Part shown: in pieces, positions 41,129 through 49,572 of the stretch
Position numbering within the stretch: the stretch's first letter is position 1
Layout: each line of letters opens with the position of its first letter
DNA from: Saccharimonas sp963542675
GTDB lineage: Bacteria > Patescibacteriota > Saccharimonadia > Saccharimonadales > Saccharimonadaceae
NCBI GenBank assembly: GCA_963542675.1
Contig: CAUTXC010000002.1
Coordinates: 1-64,000 of the forward strand
Direction of reading: 5' to 3'
Length of the DNA: 64,000 nt
Translations under genes and position numbers: made by a program
Notes under the pieces: generated by a model
Seen by the model: only the letters and a program-made list of their open reading frames with translations
Database searches by the model: none
What the model was told of the DNA's origin: nothing

Positions 41129-41981
41129 CTACTTTGCGCGGTGGGCAAGCGGCTTTGTGCCTTTGTAGAGCAAGTAGCGGAATAGCCCCACTTCATACAG
41201 CGTGCTATAGCCATGCGATGCCATCACGGCATTAACGAAGAATGGCGCAAGCTTCGCATCTGGCTGGATCCAGGCAAATGGCCGGGCGAGCGACCGCAAG
41301 CGATGGTATGTTGGCATAACGGCTTCTGTCCAATCGGTCTCGCTTATATACGCAAAGCCAGCCTGCTGCAGTGCCTGCGATATCTCACCAGGGTTCTGCT
41401 GCCGCACACCAAAGCCACCAGCATGCTGCTCCAAAAAATCCATCATGCGCTGCTGGCGAGCCGACATATGGCGAGCATCGACCTCATAATCGGCAAACAC
41501 TACACGCCCACCAGGCTTAAGGATGCGATAAAATTCCTGCATCGTGGCCCGCATATCCTTTGCGTGCGATAGTGTCTCATTCACATACACCACATCGAAA
41601 TACTCGTCTGGGAAGTCGGTGTGCGAGTAATCGCCGAGCACAAAGCGCGGCGCAGGATTCATATGCCGCGACAGCTTCTCAGACATCTTGACCTCTCGTG
41701 GTGTGATGGTAATGCCCATTACCTCACCCCCCATTGGCCCGAACGAGGTGTCGCGCCATCACGCCCTGGCCCGAGCCCGCATCGAGCACACGGTCGGTCG
41801 GCTTAAGTTGCAGCTCCTTGGCAAACATCCGCAAGAAGTTCGCCTGAGCTTGCCGCTCATTCTTCGTCTCGCTCGTCCAATAGCCAGCGTGTTGCGATCG
41901 GCCCAGCACCATGTTGTAGCCAGCCCACGAGCCAAACCGCGAATAGTATGCTGCCACACCGTTTGTTGTTTTGTCCATCAT
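41129..41981 (-). pseudogene. SAM-dependent methyltransferase split by a frameshift at a G-run
   Basis: Two abutting frames make one class I methyltransferase. The first (41724-41981) starts MMDKTTNGVAAYYSRFG and ends in SAM motif I, RVLDAGSGQGVMARHLVRANG. The second (41129-41734) continues GGEVMGITITPREVKMS and contains FDVVYVNETLSHAKDM and LKPGGRVVFADYEVD. The break is at a run of six G in the gene direction (41727-41732); one G fewer would join them as ANGGEVMGI. The downstream part also has its own ATG overlapping the first frame. It may be a sequencing error, a real mutation, slippage-based on/off switching or programmed frameshifting. AAGGAG precedes the start. The relatives methylate lipids or small molecules. 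Confidence 0.8.
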
Positions 41982-42248
41982 ATTCTCCTTGTTACTGTAC
42001 TTATCTTATAGTATAGCGTAGAACCGATGGATATAGCGGATTTGTGGGCCTTTCCCTGGTATGCCCTCGCTCTAGCTCCCTCCTCCTCTTTGTTGCCTTT
42101 CAAATTCTCTCCACTCACTCTATTTTTCCTACCTCAGATGAGCCTATTTCATCAAAGCATGAGCGATATCACAATTATGACAATGGGGCGATTTGTAGTA
42201 TCATATATAAGTATAAGTGTTATACCAATGAGGTGAGGAGGAAACACA

Positions 42249-42899
42249 ATGCCAAAACCAGAAGCAGCTGGCCTGCCATGGCCAACCCAAGCAGCCCGTA
42301 GACAAGCCACACGCCAGTCTGACCCTGCCATCCGCGATAGCAGCGCCTACCGGCAAAAGCCTGCCGACGACACTGAACGCACCACATCAGCAACCGCGCA
42401 GAGTGAGCTTGATACAACCAAGAGCAAGCTTGCCACCCTGCAAAAGGCGCTGCAGCACGTGACCGCCGTCGAGATTGGTGAGGCACAGCTAGGCACCAGT
42501 GCACGCGATTACATCAGCCACGCGCTCGAGGTATCGCGTGTTTTTTCTGAGCTAGAGCATCGCCGCATGCCTGTCAATGGCTCGTATAATGGCCAGCCTT
42601 TCCAGGTATTACCCAGCTCCAGCCTCGAGTTGATCGAGCGCGACCTCAGCCGTGCGAGTTTTGGCCCTTATGGCCCAGCTGGCTTAACCCGCGTTGGTCC
42701 TCAACCCAAAGAAGAGCTTACACTCGATGACTACGTCGCCGATGCCACTGCTCAAGCCACGGCCGACTACAACACCAAGAAAAAGCAAGCCGACGAGCAA
42801 GCCAAGATCGCCACCGAGCTCCAAACCGCTCAAGAGCTCCTCGAGCGCAAAGGCTACGGCGTGACCGCACCAGAGGCCGGCAAGACGAAGGCCGCCTAA
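42249..42899 (+). CDS. Soluble helical protein of unknown function
   Basis: This 216-residue protein has a polar, probably disordered N-terminus, a coiled-coil region (QSELDTTKSKLATLQKALQH), a middle part with SRVFSELEHRRMPVNGSYNG, and a second long Lys/Gln/Ala-rich helix near the end. No signal peptide or membrane helix and no recognised family. GAGGAGG lies 7 bases before the ATG. It is divergent from the methyltransferase and has its own terminator. Confidence 0.7.
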   Translation: MPKPEAAGLPWPTQAARRQATRQSDPAIRDSSAYRQKPADDTERTTSATAQSELDTTKSKLATLQKALQHVTAVEIGEAQLGTSARDYISHALEVSRVFSELEHRRMPVNGSYNGQPFQVLPSSSLELIERDLSRASFGPYGPAGLTRVGPQPKEELTLDDYVADATAQATADYNTKKKQADEQAKIATELQTAQELLERKGYGVTAPEAGKTKAA

Positions 42900-42923
42900 C
42901 TAGCTCTTGCAAATACGCATACC

Positions 42924-42956
42924 AAGGTAAGTATTGCGACAATGCTTACCTTTTTT
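42924..42956 (+). terminator. Terminator of the helical unknown protein gene
   Basis: AAGGTAAG and CTTACCTT form an 8-bp stem, with TTTTTT following on the plus strand. Confidence 0.8.
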
Positions 42957-43051
42957 CGTTTGCACAGTAAAGCTCTTGCCGCATCTCTTACCCCTTCCTC
43001 TACCACTGACTATGAGGCACTATGCATCTGAATATATCTCTAGAGTATTCA

Positions 43052-43669
43052 TTATTTGTTCTGCGTCGTCTGCTGCACATACGCCACCGCCCGGACGAAG
43101 TCGTCGATGAGCGTCTGGCGCATGGCACCGTTGTATAGCGCAGCAGCTGGGTGGTAAAGTGGAATGACGACAAACTCTCGCTCGTGCAAACGCACTTTGC
43201 GCGGCTGACCATGGTCGCGGCTGATACGTAGATCGGGGATGAATCCACCACCACTGTGCCGGCCAAGAGTAAGCACCGCCTTTGGCTGGATAATATCGAG
43301 CTGCTGCATGAGATACGGCCAAAAGGCGCGCTTCTCCTCCGGCAGTGGGTCGCGATTATTGGGCGGACGGTATTTGACGATATTAGTAATGTATACATCA
43401 CTGCGCACGAGGCCAGCCGTGGCCAGCATTTCGTCCAGGAACTTCCCCGCCGCCCCCACAAAGGGCTTGCCCTGTAGGTCTTCGTTCTTACCGGGCGCTT
43501 CCCCCACAAAGACGATGTCGGCATTGGGGTTGCCATCACCCAGCACTAGCTGCGTGGCCTGGGCGGCCAGCTCGGGGCAGAGCTTGGCGGCGATAATCTC
43601 CTCAGCGAGGTGCGCTAGCTGAGCGGCTTGGGTTTGGTCTGGCGTGGATGGGTCAAGTGGATGGGTCAT
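43052..43669 (-). CDS. Family-4-like uracil-DNA glycosylase without iron-sulfur cysteines
   Basis: This protein of about 205 residues removes uracil from DNA. It has motif A in VFVGEAPGKNEDLQGKPFVG, then YITNIVKYRPPNNRDPLPEE and the late motif YHPAAALYN with the active-site His. Family 4 enzymes carry four cysteines for a 4Fe-4S cluster; here only one remains (LCPEL), and the KCRPP and ACRPYL cysteines are Tyr and Trp. The ATG at 43669 lies 6 bases after TATACT, which excludes a longer start. Confidence 0.88.
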   Translation of the reverse strand: MTHPLDPSTPDQTQAAQLAHLAEEIIAAKLCPELAAQATQLVLGDGNPNADIVFVGEAPGKNEDLQGKPFVGAAGKFLDEMLATAGLVRSDVYITNIVKYRPPNNRDPLPEEKRAFWPYLMQQLDIIQPKAVLTLGRHSGGGFIPDLRISRDHGQPRKVRLHEREFVVIPLYHPAAALYNGAMRQTLIDDFVRAVAYVQQTTQNK

Positions 43670-43675
43670 ACATCC

Positions 43676-43681
43676 AGTATA
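43676..43681 (-). promoter_or_regulatory. -10 element of the uracil-DNA glycosylase gene, 6 bases from the ATG
   Basis: Minus-strand TATACT followed by GGATGT and ATG. Confidence 0.6.
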
Positions 43682-43840
43682 ACAATCGATGAGCGGGTGA
43701 GGCAAAAATCAGCTGCAATTGATCACTCTAGTTTTGGCACTGGAGTCTACTGCCTAGCTCTTTGCAATATTGGGGGGTGTGATAATTGCTGAGATTTTGC
43801 GATGCTGGTTGATCGTAAACAAACGCAATCGAGATATAAA

Positions 43841-43867
43841 AACAAAAAAGCAATCCTGCATTGCTTC
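43841..43867 (-). terminator. Terminator after the small unknown gene
   Basis: Minus-strand AAGCAAT and ATTGCTT pair around CCTGC-complement and run into TTTTTTGTTTTT. Confidence 0.8.
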
Positions 43868-43884
43868 TATCCATTAAGGGTAGT

Positions 43885-43943
43885 CCGCTCCCCGCGGAGG
43901 TAGAGCATCCGGATGGACGCGTCGATACCTCCGCCGGGAGCGG
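43885..43943. other. Long 18-bp hairpin after a small unknown gene
   Basis: CCGCTCCCCGCGGAGGTA and TACCTCCGCCGGGAGCGG pair over 18 bp with a single mismatch. The 23-base loop contains its own small palindrome CATCCGGATG. It starts 12 bases beyond the stop codon of the minus-strand gene, and a standard terminator follows further on, so it is not needed to end transcription. Confidence 0.65.
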
Positions 43944-43955
43944 GTGATGGTGAGG

Positions 43956-44240
43956 TTACCAGCCGACTATCAAGCCACCACCAAGGCGCTCGATCCTTGG
44001 GCTATAGCCCAAGAACACTAGACGATCTATGATGTCTTCCTGGATGGAGTTTGGCTCATCGCCCACGTCCAGGCGATCAAATGCCCTGCCTTTGTAGGCA
44101 AGGTTCCACTCACCTTGCTGAGCTACTACCTGGGCCATAGCGGTAATAGCTTGAACTGTCTCTTCTGCATTCGGGCTGGGAGTTCCTGACGTATGAAATG
44201 CGACAGAAATTTCCCGCATTGCACTAGCTGGCAGAGTCAT
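43956..44240 (-). CDS. Small soluble protein of unknown function
   Basis: This 94-residue protein starts MTLPASAMREISVAFHTSG and ends in a short glycine-rich strand (RLGGGLIVGW). The middle has an amphipathic helix (AEETVQAITAMAQVVAQQG). No family recognised. AAGGAG lies 6 bases before the ATG, with a GCATCC-ATTT-GGATGC hairpin (44256-44271) just upstream of it. Its 3' end carries the long hairpin and terminator described separately. Confidence 0.6.
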   Translation of the reverse strand: MTLPASAMREISVAFHTSGTPSPNAEETVQAITAMAQVVAQQGEWNLAYKGRAFDRLDVGDEPNSIQEDIIDRLVFLGYSPRIERLGGGLIVGW

Positions 44241-44496
44241 GACCGGCTCCTTCCTGCATCCATTTGGATGCGATAGTGAGCTCAACCCTGTGTCGAGCTC
44301 TCTCCATTGCTGTGCACGCTCTAGAGTAGCATCATCAGAAGACTGGGCACTCTATAGCGCTCGGCAGTTCCTCTGGCAGCAGCAAGTCGAGAGAGTTCGA
44401 CTCCTCACCACAAAAAGTTGCTATCCACCTCTGATAAGGAGAGGATATGCTATTATACATTTGTCAATAGCATGGGATAATTTTCTATTTTTGTAG
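44241..44496. other. Upstream spacer of the small unknown gene
   Basis: Contains the GCATCC/GGATGC hairpin next to the ribosome site and an inverted pair GAGCTC...GAGCTC (44279-44301). No further gene is supported between here and the permease terminator. Confidence 0.4.
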
Positions 44497-44527
44497 CAAA
44501 AACACCCCCACAAAAGGAGGTGTTTTG
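44497..44527 (-). terminator. Terminator of the padR-ABC transporter operon
   Basis: Minus-strand AACACCTCC and GGGGGTGTTTTT form a stem across a short loop with a T-run. Confidence 0.75.
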
Positions 44528-44563
44528 CTGTGCAAGGAAGCGACGCACTGAGCGTGCTACTCC

Positions 44564-46813
44564 CTACTCTGTCTGGTTTGCCTCTGGGTCGGTGAGCTTG
44601 CGCACCATAGGTAGCACCAGGTAGATGCCAATGATGGCAGCGACGAGCCCTCCACCAACGATGCCGAAGTACAGCGGCGAGAGCGTTGGCTTAAGCGATG
44701 CAGAGAAGGTCGTGATGAAGACGGTACCAACCCACACCCCAATGGCGCACGAGAGGAGCGAGACGCTCAACAGCGGTACTAGCGACTCCGTCATGATGAG
44801 ACGCTTGAGCTGGCCCAGGCGCATGCCACCGAGGCGCAGCGTGTAGAGTGAGCGCCGCCGCTCAAACAATCCACCAATCGTCGAGACGATCAAGCTTGCC
44901 ACCGCGACGAAGAGCGTCACGCCCATGCCAGCGTAGGCCATCTCGGCGAAGTTTTTGATAACGGGGTTGATTTGCGGGTGCTTCTCGAAGTCCCCACTGC
45001 GGATGTAGAGAAAATCGTGCGGGGTCTGGTGAGCATATGTGAGAGCACGCACCTTCTCCACGTCATCATTATGGGCAACGGTGAGGAGATAATCCTTAGG
45101 GCCATTGGTGTTGACTGGCTGCTCGGCGAGCGAGACGGTCTTGACGACGGGGCCATTGAAATCGAGCAAAGCATAGTGATCACCCTGTGCACCGCTGGGG
45201 CAGCTGTGCTCGGTGTAGATAGCCAGGTCTCTACAACGGATAGCACGGGCTTGGATGCGGCCATTGTCACCAGCAATAGGATACATTGGCGCGACATTGG
45301 TGATGTATGGCTGCTCGCTCAGGATTTTTTGAGTATCGGGCTGCAAGGTATGATCTTGCGAAGTGATCGCTACAGCGTTGCTGCGCAGCTGCGAGTAACC
45401 GTTGCTCGCCACCGATGAAGCGTTGAGGGCATCAATACCACTCACCGCCGAGAGGTAGAAGCTCCCCGCAAAGAGGGCCAGCACTACCCCACTCACACTG
45501 CGGAAGACGGTCTGTGAATGGACGGCAATTCGCTTACCCGCGATCAATGCCGAGCCACTGCGTGCATAGCGTGCCACGATGCGAGCGATCTTATTCGTCA
45601 GCCAACCACCAGCCAGTACCAAGCCAAACATCACGCTGAGGAAGGCTGCGAAGAGAATGAGGGTCGGTATAGAGCTCTCACTTGCTTGCTCAGCCATCCA
45701 GTCGTGCCCAGGCTTCGATGCCATCCAGCCAAAGATACTAAGGCCAAATGCCAGGGGTATGACGCGCCACACCCGGAGCTTCTTTGCCTTTTCGGCTGAG
45801 CGCGAGACGCCCAGTGGCGAGAGCTGTGCCTTGCGCATCCGACGCCAATTGACATACGTCGTTAGGCCAAGGGTCACACCAACGATGATAATATATTGAT
45901 ACCACTGCAGCGCAAGATCAGCTGGCCAGAAACGCATGTCGCCATAGAAGAAGCCATGAAGCGAGCTCTGCGTGAGTGTAAAGATAACGAGACCCAGCAC
46001 CACACCAGCCAGCGAGGCCAGCAGCGACTCGAGTAGCAGCACACGGGCCACTTGTCCCTTGGTCGCACCCACAAGGCGCAGGGCGGCGTAGCGCTTCTCG
46101 CGCTGTGCCCCACCCAGCTGCGTAGCGACAGCAACAAAGGTGACGATTGGGAAGAGTAAGATCGATCCGCCCACGACCAACATCATCAGCGAGAATGGGT
46201 CGAAGGCAACACTCTGCGCCGCGCCATTGACATCGGTAATGTAGACGTCGGCGTAGGAGTTGGGCTGCCCATTTTTCTTAGCATATTGGTTGCTCTTCTC
46301 AACCTCCTCCGCACTCACACCCTTGACTAAGTACAGGTCATCAGGGCTCGCAGAGTACTCGTCTGGCAGCGTGCCAAGGTTGGTGGTGAGGTTGCCAAAA
46401 CGCTCGAGAATCTTATCCTCCGGGTGCTGGGCGATCGCCGCTGCTAGACCTTTGGAAAGGTAGTATTCACCGGCCTTTGGTGTGTCTATCTTGGCAAATT
46501 TGGCGGACTTCTCAGTGCCCTGCAGCGAGATGACGCTAATCGTCTTGCCTCGCCACTCGTCTTTGTTGCCCCGCTCGATGCCACCAGCTTTAAGTGGCGC
46601 TTGGCCAGTTGCTTGTGGCTTTTGGGGTGTACGCTGAGCCTGTGTAATGGTATTCGAGATAATCGTTCGGTTTTGGCGGCCCACCAAGCCATTGAGCCCA
46701 GCGGCCATGTAGCACAGCATGACGATTCCAAGCGAGATAGCTGCTGCTGTGAGGCCCAGGCGCATCATCGATTGCCGGCCCGATTTTTTTAGTAATAACC
46801 AACTAACGCTCAT
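44564..46813 (-). CDS. FtsX/MacB-type ABC transporter permease
   Basis: This protein of about 749 residues starts MSVSWLLLKKSGRQSMMRLG. It has a first membrane helix, an extracytoplasmic domain, three helices, a linker, another long extracytoplasmic domain and three C-terminal helices: the two-FtsX-domain layout. PIVTFVAVATQLGGAQREKRYAALRLVG is the conserved coupling region contacting the ATPase. Such single large permeases form dimers or act alone in antibiotic or peptide sensing and export. It starts one base after the ATPase stop, with GGGAGGG as ribosome site. Confidence 0.9.
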   Translation of the reverse strand: MSVSWLLLKKSGRQSMMRLGLTAAAISLGIVMLCYMAAGLNGLVGRQNRTIISNTITQAQRTPQKPQATGQAPLKAGGIERGNKDEWRGKTISVISLQGTEKSAKFAKIDTPKAGEYYLSKGLAAAIAQHPEDKILERFGNLTTNLGTLPDEYSASPDDLYLVKGVSAEEVEKSNQYAKKNGQPNSYADVYITDVNGAAQSVAFDPFSLMMLVVGGSILLFPIVTFVAVATQLGGAQREKRYAALRLVGATKGQVARVLLLESLLASLAGVVLGLVIFTLTQSSLHGFFYGDMRFWPADLALQWYQYIIIVGVTLGLTTYVNWRRMRKAQLSPLGVSRSAEKAKKLRVWRVIPLAFGLSIFGWMASKPGHDWMAEQASESSIPTLILFAAFLSVMFGLVLAGGWLTNKIARIVARYARSGSALIAGKRIAVHSQTVFRSVSGVVLALFAGSFYLSAVSGIDALNASSVASNGYSQLRSNAVAITSQDHTLQPDTQKILSEQPYITNVAPMYPIAGDNGRIQARAIRCRDLAIYTEHSCPSGAQGDHYALLDFNGPVVKTVSLAEQPVNTNGPKDYLLTVAHNDDVEKVRALTYAHQTPHDFLYIRSGDFEKHPQINPVIKNFAEMAYAGMGVTLFVAVASLIVSTIGGLFERRRSLYTLRLGGMRLGQLKRLIMTESLVPLLSVSLLSCAIGVWVGTVFITTFSASLKPTLSPLYFGIVGGGLVAAIIGIYLVLPMVRKLTDPEANQTE

Positions 46814-46814
46814 G

Positions 46815-47495
46815 CTACATCCCTCCCGAGATTTGCCCATCGCGCACGATGATCTCACGGTCGGCATAGGCAGCAATGGTTGGCTCGTGGGTCACCATAA
46901 TCACGGTAGTACCATATTGCTTGGCAGTGGCGATAAATAGTTCCATCACACGCTGCGAGTTGAGGCTGTCGAGCGAGCCGGTTGGCTCATCGGCAAACAG
47001 CACCTTCGGTTTGATGACCATCGCTCGGGCAATCGCTACCCGCTGCATCTGCCCGCCAGAGAGCTCACCCAGCATGTTGCCTGCCTTATTGCCCAGCTCT
47101 ACATTGTTTAGCCAGCGCTGGGCCGCTTCGTACGCTACGGCACGTTTCTCGCCATTGAGCAGTAGCGGCAGCGCGACATTATCCAGCGCCGTGAGTTCTG
47201 GCACAAGCTGCCCAAACTGGAAGACAAAGCCAAAGGCTGTGCGCCTGAGGACGCTCCGCTGATCGTCATTGAGCTGGTCGATCCGCTTACCTGCGCAGTG
47301 GATCTCGCCACTGTCGACAGGGGTAATCGCCGCTAAGCTATGGAGCAATGTACTCTTACCCGAGCCACTCGGCCCCATAATGGCCAGCACTTCGCCCGGC
47401 ATTACATCGAGCGACACGCCGCGCAATGCTTCCGTCTGGCCGAAGGATTTCTTCAGGTTGCGGGCGCTAATGATTGGTTGATTGGTTGGTCTCAT
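46815..47495 (-). CDS. ABC transporter ATP-binding protein (MacB/LolD type)
   Basis: This 226-residue ATPase has Walker A GPSGSGKSTLLH (near residue 42), Q-loop FVFQFGQLVPELTALDNV, signature LSGGQMQRVAIARA, Walker B VLFADEPTGSLD and the switch His in VTHEP. It pairs with the downstream FtsX-type permease. Its start overlaps the end of the PadR regulator gene by 29 bases, indicating one coupled operon. Confidence 0.95.
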   Translation of the reverse strand: MRPTNQPIISARNLKKSFGQTEALRGVSLDVMPGEVLAIMGPSGSGKSTLLHSLAAITPVDSGEIHCAGKRIDQLNDDQRSVLRRTAFGFVFQFGQLVPELTALDNVALPLLLNGEKRAVAYEAAQRWLNNVELGNKAGNMLGELSGGQMQRVAIARAMVIKPKVLFADEPTGSLDSLNSQRVMELFIATAKQYGTTVIMVTHEPTIAAYADREIIVRDGQISGGM

Positions 47496-48018
47496 TGATC
47501 AGTTCCTCCTTAAGTTTGGTTAAGCGCGACGTCGTTAGCTCAATCCAGCGCAGGTCTGCCTCCAGATGGTACAGTGCATGGTCGATGAGCAACGTATCGG
47601 CTAGGTTGCTTTCGCGGCGGCGGCTTGTGAGGTCGCGCATCCGCTGAATATGGGCTTGCCGCTGGTTGTCTAGGTAGGGCGCGGCATCACCTTCGCGCAG
47701 GATTGCCAGCACAGTCTTGACGTACATATTGGCCTGCGACTGATGCGATGGCAGCTCGGGCGCTTCCAGCCAGGCCTGCAGGTCTTGCTTGCCCTGCTCG
47801 GTAATAGCGTAGCGCACCCGGTCTGGCCCACCAGACTCACTAGTGTCGGCAACCTCCTCCACTTTGTTGTCGCGTTTTAAGCGCCCCAATGTCGAGTAGA
47901 CTTGCCCTGGCAAAATTGGCTTATCTTTGCCAAAGAAGCCATCGTACTGCTTCTTCAGCTCGTAGCCATAGTTTGGCGCATTCGCCAACAATCCGAGTAA
48001 TGTATATTGAACGTTCAT
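47467..48018 (-). CDS. PadR family transcriptional regulator
   Basis: This protein of about 183 residues starts MNVQYTLLGLLANAPNYGYELK and has the PadR winged helix (PGQVYSTLGRLKRDNKVEEV) and a C-terminal dimer helix (DHALYHLEADLRWIELTTSRLTK). PadR proteins often repress multidrug-type ABC transporters and release DNA when they bind a drug. It is first in an operon with the ATPase and permease, and palindromes cover its promoter. The ATG at 48018 lies 6 bases after a TATAGT, so the mRNA may be leaderless although GGAG is just upstream. Confidence 0.93.
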   Translation of the reverse strand: MNVQYTLLGLLANAPNYGYELKKQYDGFFGKDKPILPGQVYSTLGRLKRDNKVEEVADTSESGGPDRVRYAITEQGKQDLQAWLEAPELPSHQSQANMYVKTVLAILREGDAAPYLDNQRQAHIQRMRDLTSRRRESNLADTLLIDHALYHLEADLRWIELTTSRLTKLKEELINETNQSTNH

Positions 48019-48024
48019 ATCTCC

Positions 48025-48053
48025 ACTATACACCGAGTGACTAGCGAGTGCAA
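48025..48053 (-). promoter_or_regulatory. Promoter of the padR operon with overlapping operator-like half-sites
   Basis: Minus-strand TTGCAC (48048-48053), 17-base spacer and TATAGT (48025-48030), 6 bases before the ATG. TATACAC-CGA-GTGA (48027-48040), an imperfect form of the palindrome at 48061, lies across the -10. Confidence 0.6.
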
Positions 48054-48060
48054 GCCTTAT

Positions 48061-48077
48061 TATACACCTAGTGTATA
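48061..48077. promoter_or_regulatory. Probable PadR operator
   Basis: TATACAC-CTA-GTGTATA is a perfect 7-bp inverted repeat with a 3-base centre, just upstream of the -35. With the imperfect site at the -10 it makes two operators 34 bases apart, about three helical turns. ATAC/GTAT arms match what is known of PadR binding. Confidence 0.65.
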
Positions 48078-48285
48078 GTTTGGGTCGGAGGAGTATATTG
48101 TAAGAGAGTCTACCTCTGTTGTAGCCTCAACCTTATCCTATCATTATCACATTCTCAAGCGTTCATGAAGCGCACAAAAGCTCAATACATCGCAAATAAA
48201 CAAACAAAAAGAGTGCCACAAATTTCTCACCACATGAGAACAACAGCAAGTGTATTTGCTATGTGTCTCGCATTTCTCGCATCAT

Positions 48286-48322
48286 AAAAACACCTGAGCA
48301 CAACCCAGGTGTTTTTTGTTTT
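48286..48322. terminator. Bidirectional terminator after the coiled-coil membrane protein gene
   Basis: AAAAACACCTG and CAGGTGTTTTTT around a 9-base loop, with T-runs on both strands. Confidence 0.85.
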
Positions 48323-48337
48323 TATACGATAGAGTAC

Positions 48338-49351
48338 CTAGTCGTCACTCAGACTGCTGCCGCTTGCTTTCGCGCGCAAGACTTGGCGCAACTCCCGTTT
48401 AGCATCACTAATCGATGCCCCAGCGTCACTTATCTTACTATTAATATCCTTGCCAAGATAGCCTCCCTTTGACCGTGGTACCTTTGGCATACTACCCTCT
48501 CGACTCTTCAGGTAGTTCACAGCAGATACATAATAGGCTCGCAACTCCTTCAAATATTGTGATTGGCTTTCGGCATATTTGCGAATACTCTCGTATTGCG
48601 ATTGTTTGAGCTTATCGAGTGTTTTGATACAAGTGCCTTGTTGCTCATCAAATTTTTTGCCTGCTTCATCACCAGACCCTACACTACTCATTGAGATATA
48701 TGTAGTAGACCTACTGTTGCAGTTTTTGTTATATTCCTTCTTAGCAACTGTTGTCGCAGCATATTCGCGCAAGAGTGGCTTGCGCTCTTCATATTCCTTT
48801 TTGAGGCTGTCGTATGCTTTTTTCACATCGCTGTCGTGCATGGCACGCATTTTGCCAAGCTCATCAAGATGCTTGTCAACCTTTGTAATCAACTCGTTTG
48901 TAGCCTCCTCACTATCGTCTGAGTTAGCTGTCATCTCTCGAATAGTACGAGCATCAAAGCTAGCAACTTTATTATACGCCTTTGCATAATCATCTCGGCT
49001 TGGCGGCCCAAAGAAGACAAAGAACACCACTACGCCAATAATCAATAATACCAAAGCAACACCACCGCCAATCAAGCCCCAGAGCAATCCTTTGCTCATA
49101 CCCTGCTTGGGATATTGTGGTGGCATGCCAGCGACGCCAGGTTGCATGGGTTGCGGCTGCCCTGCTGTTGGCTGGGCTGCGGGTTGTGGTTGCGCAGCAG
49201 CCTGAGTCTGTGTAGCTGGCGCCGGCTCAGCGGCAGCACGCTTGCTGGCCAGAGCGGCCTTCTCTTCCTCAGTATAAGGTGGATTGTTCATATCAAAGGT
49301 TGGGACAGCCTCTGGTGGTTGCTCCTGGGGGTTTGCTGGTTGCTTACTCAT
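48338..49351 (-). CDS. Single-pass protein with Pro/Gln-rich cytoplasmic tail and coiled-coil outside domain
   Basis: This 337-residue protein has an N-terminal tail of about 85 residues rich in Pro, Gln and Ala (QPQPAAQPTAGQPQPMQPG), one membrane helix near 88-112 (LLWGLIGGGVALVLLIIGVV), and a mostly helical, charged extracytoplasmic domain with two cysteines. The layout suggests a membrane-anchored stalk or sensor. No family recognised. AAGGAG precedes the ATG. Confidence 0.75.
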   Translation of the reverse strand: MSKQPANPQEQPPEAVPTFDMNNPPYTEEEKAALASKRAAAEPAPATQTQAAAQPQPAAQPTAGQPQPMQPGVAGMPPQYPKQGMSKGLLWGLIGGGVALVLLIIGVVVFFVFFGPPSRDDYAKAYNKVASFDARTIREMTANSDDSEEATNELITKVDKHLDELGKMRAMHDSDVKKAYDSLKKEYEERKPLLREYAATTVAKKEYNKNCNSRSTTYISMSSVGSGDEAGKKFDEQQGTCIKTLDKLKQSQYESIRKYAESQSQYLKELRAYYVSAVNYLKSREGSMPKVPRSKGGYLGKDINSKISDAGASISDAKRELRQVLRAKASGSSLSDD

Positions 49352-49389
49352 GCATCTCCTTGTTGATTTGGCTATTATTTACCATAACT

Positions 49390-49418
49390 ATTATACCGGA
49401 AAGATACTAATAGGCCAA
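49390..49418 (-). promoter_or_regulatory. Promoter of the coiled-coil membrane protein gene
   Basis: Minus-strand TTGGCC (49413-49418), 17-base spacer, TATAAT (49390-49395), with a leader of about 33 bases carrying AAGGAG. Confidence 0.6.
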
Positions 49419-49512
49419 TATGTGTTTTGATTTGACCTTGCTCTCGCTTCACGCCCTCCTCTCCTTCACGTCCACTCATACAGCACCAAAGAAAGCGGAG
49501 GTTGTTACCAGC

Positions 49513-49545
49513 AAAACACCCCACGCATCCTTGCTGGGGTGTTTT
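49513..49545. terminator. Terminator of pnp
   Basis: AAAACACCCC and GGGGTGTTTT pair exactly across a 13-base loop; both strands end in T-runs. It lies about 28 bases after the pnp stop. Confidence 0.85.
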
Positions 49546-49572
49546 GTGTTGCGAGGCTAGTGCTCAGATCTG

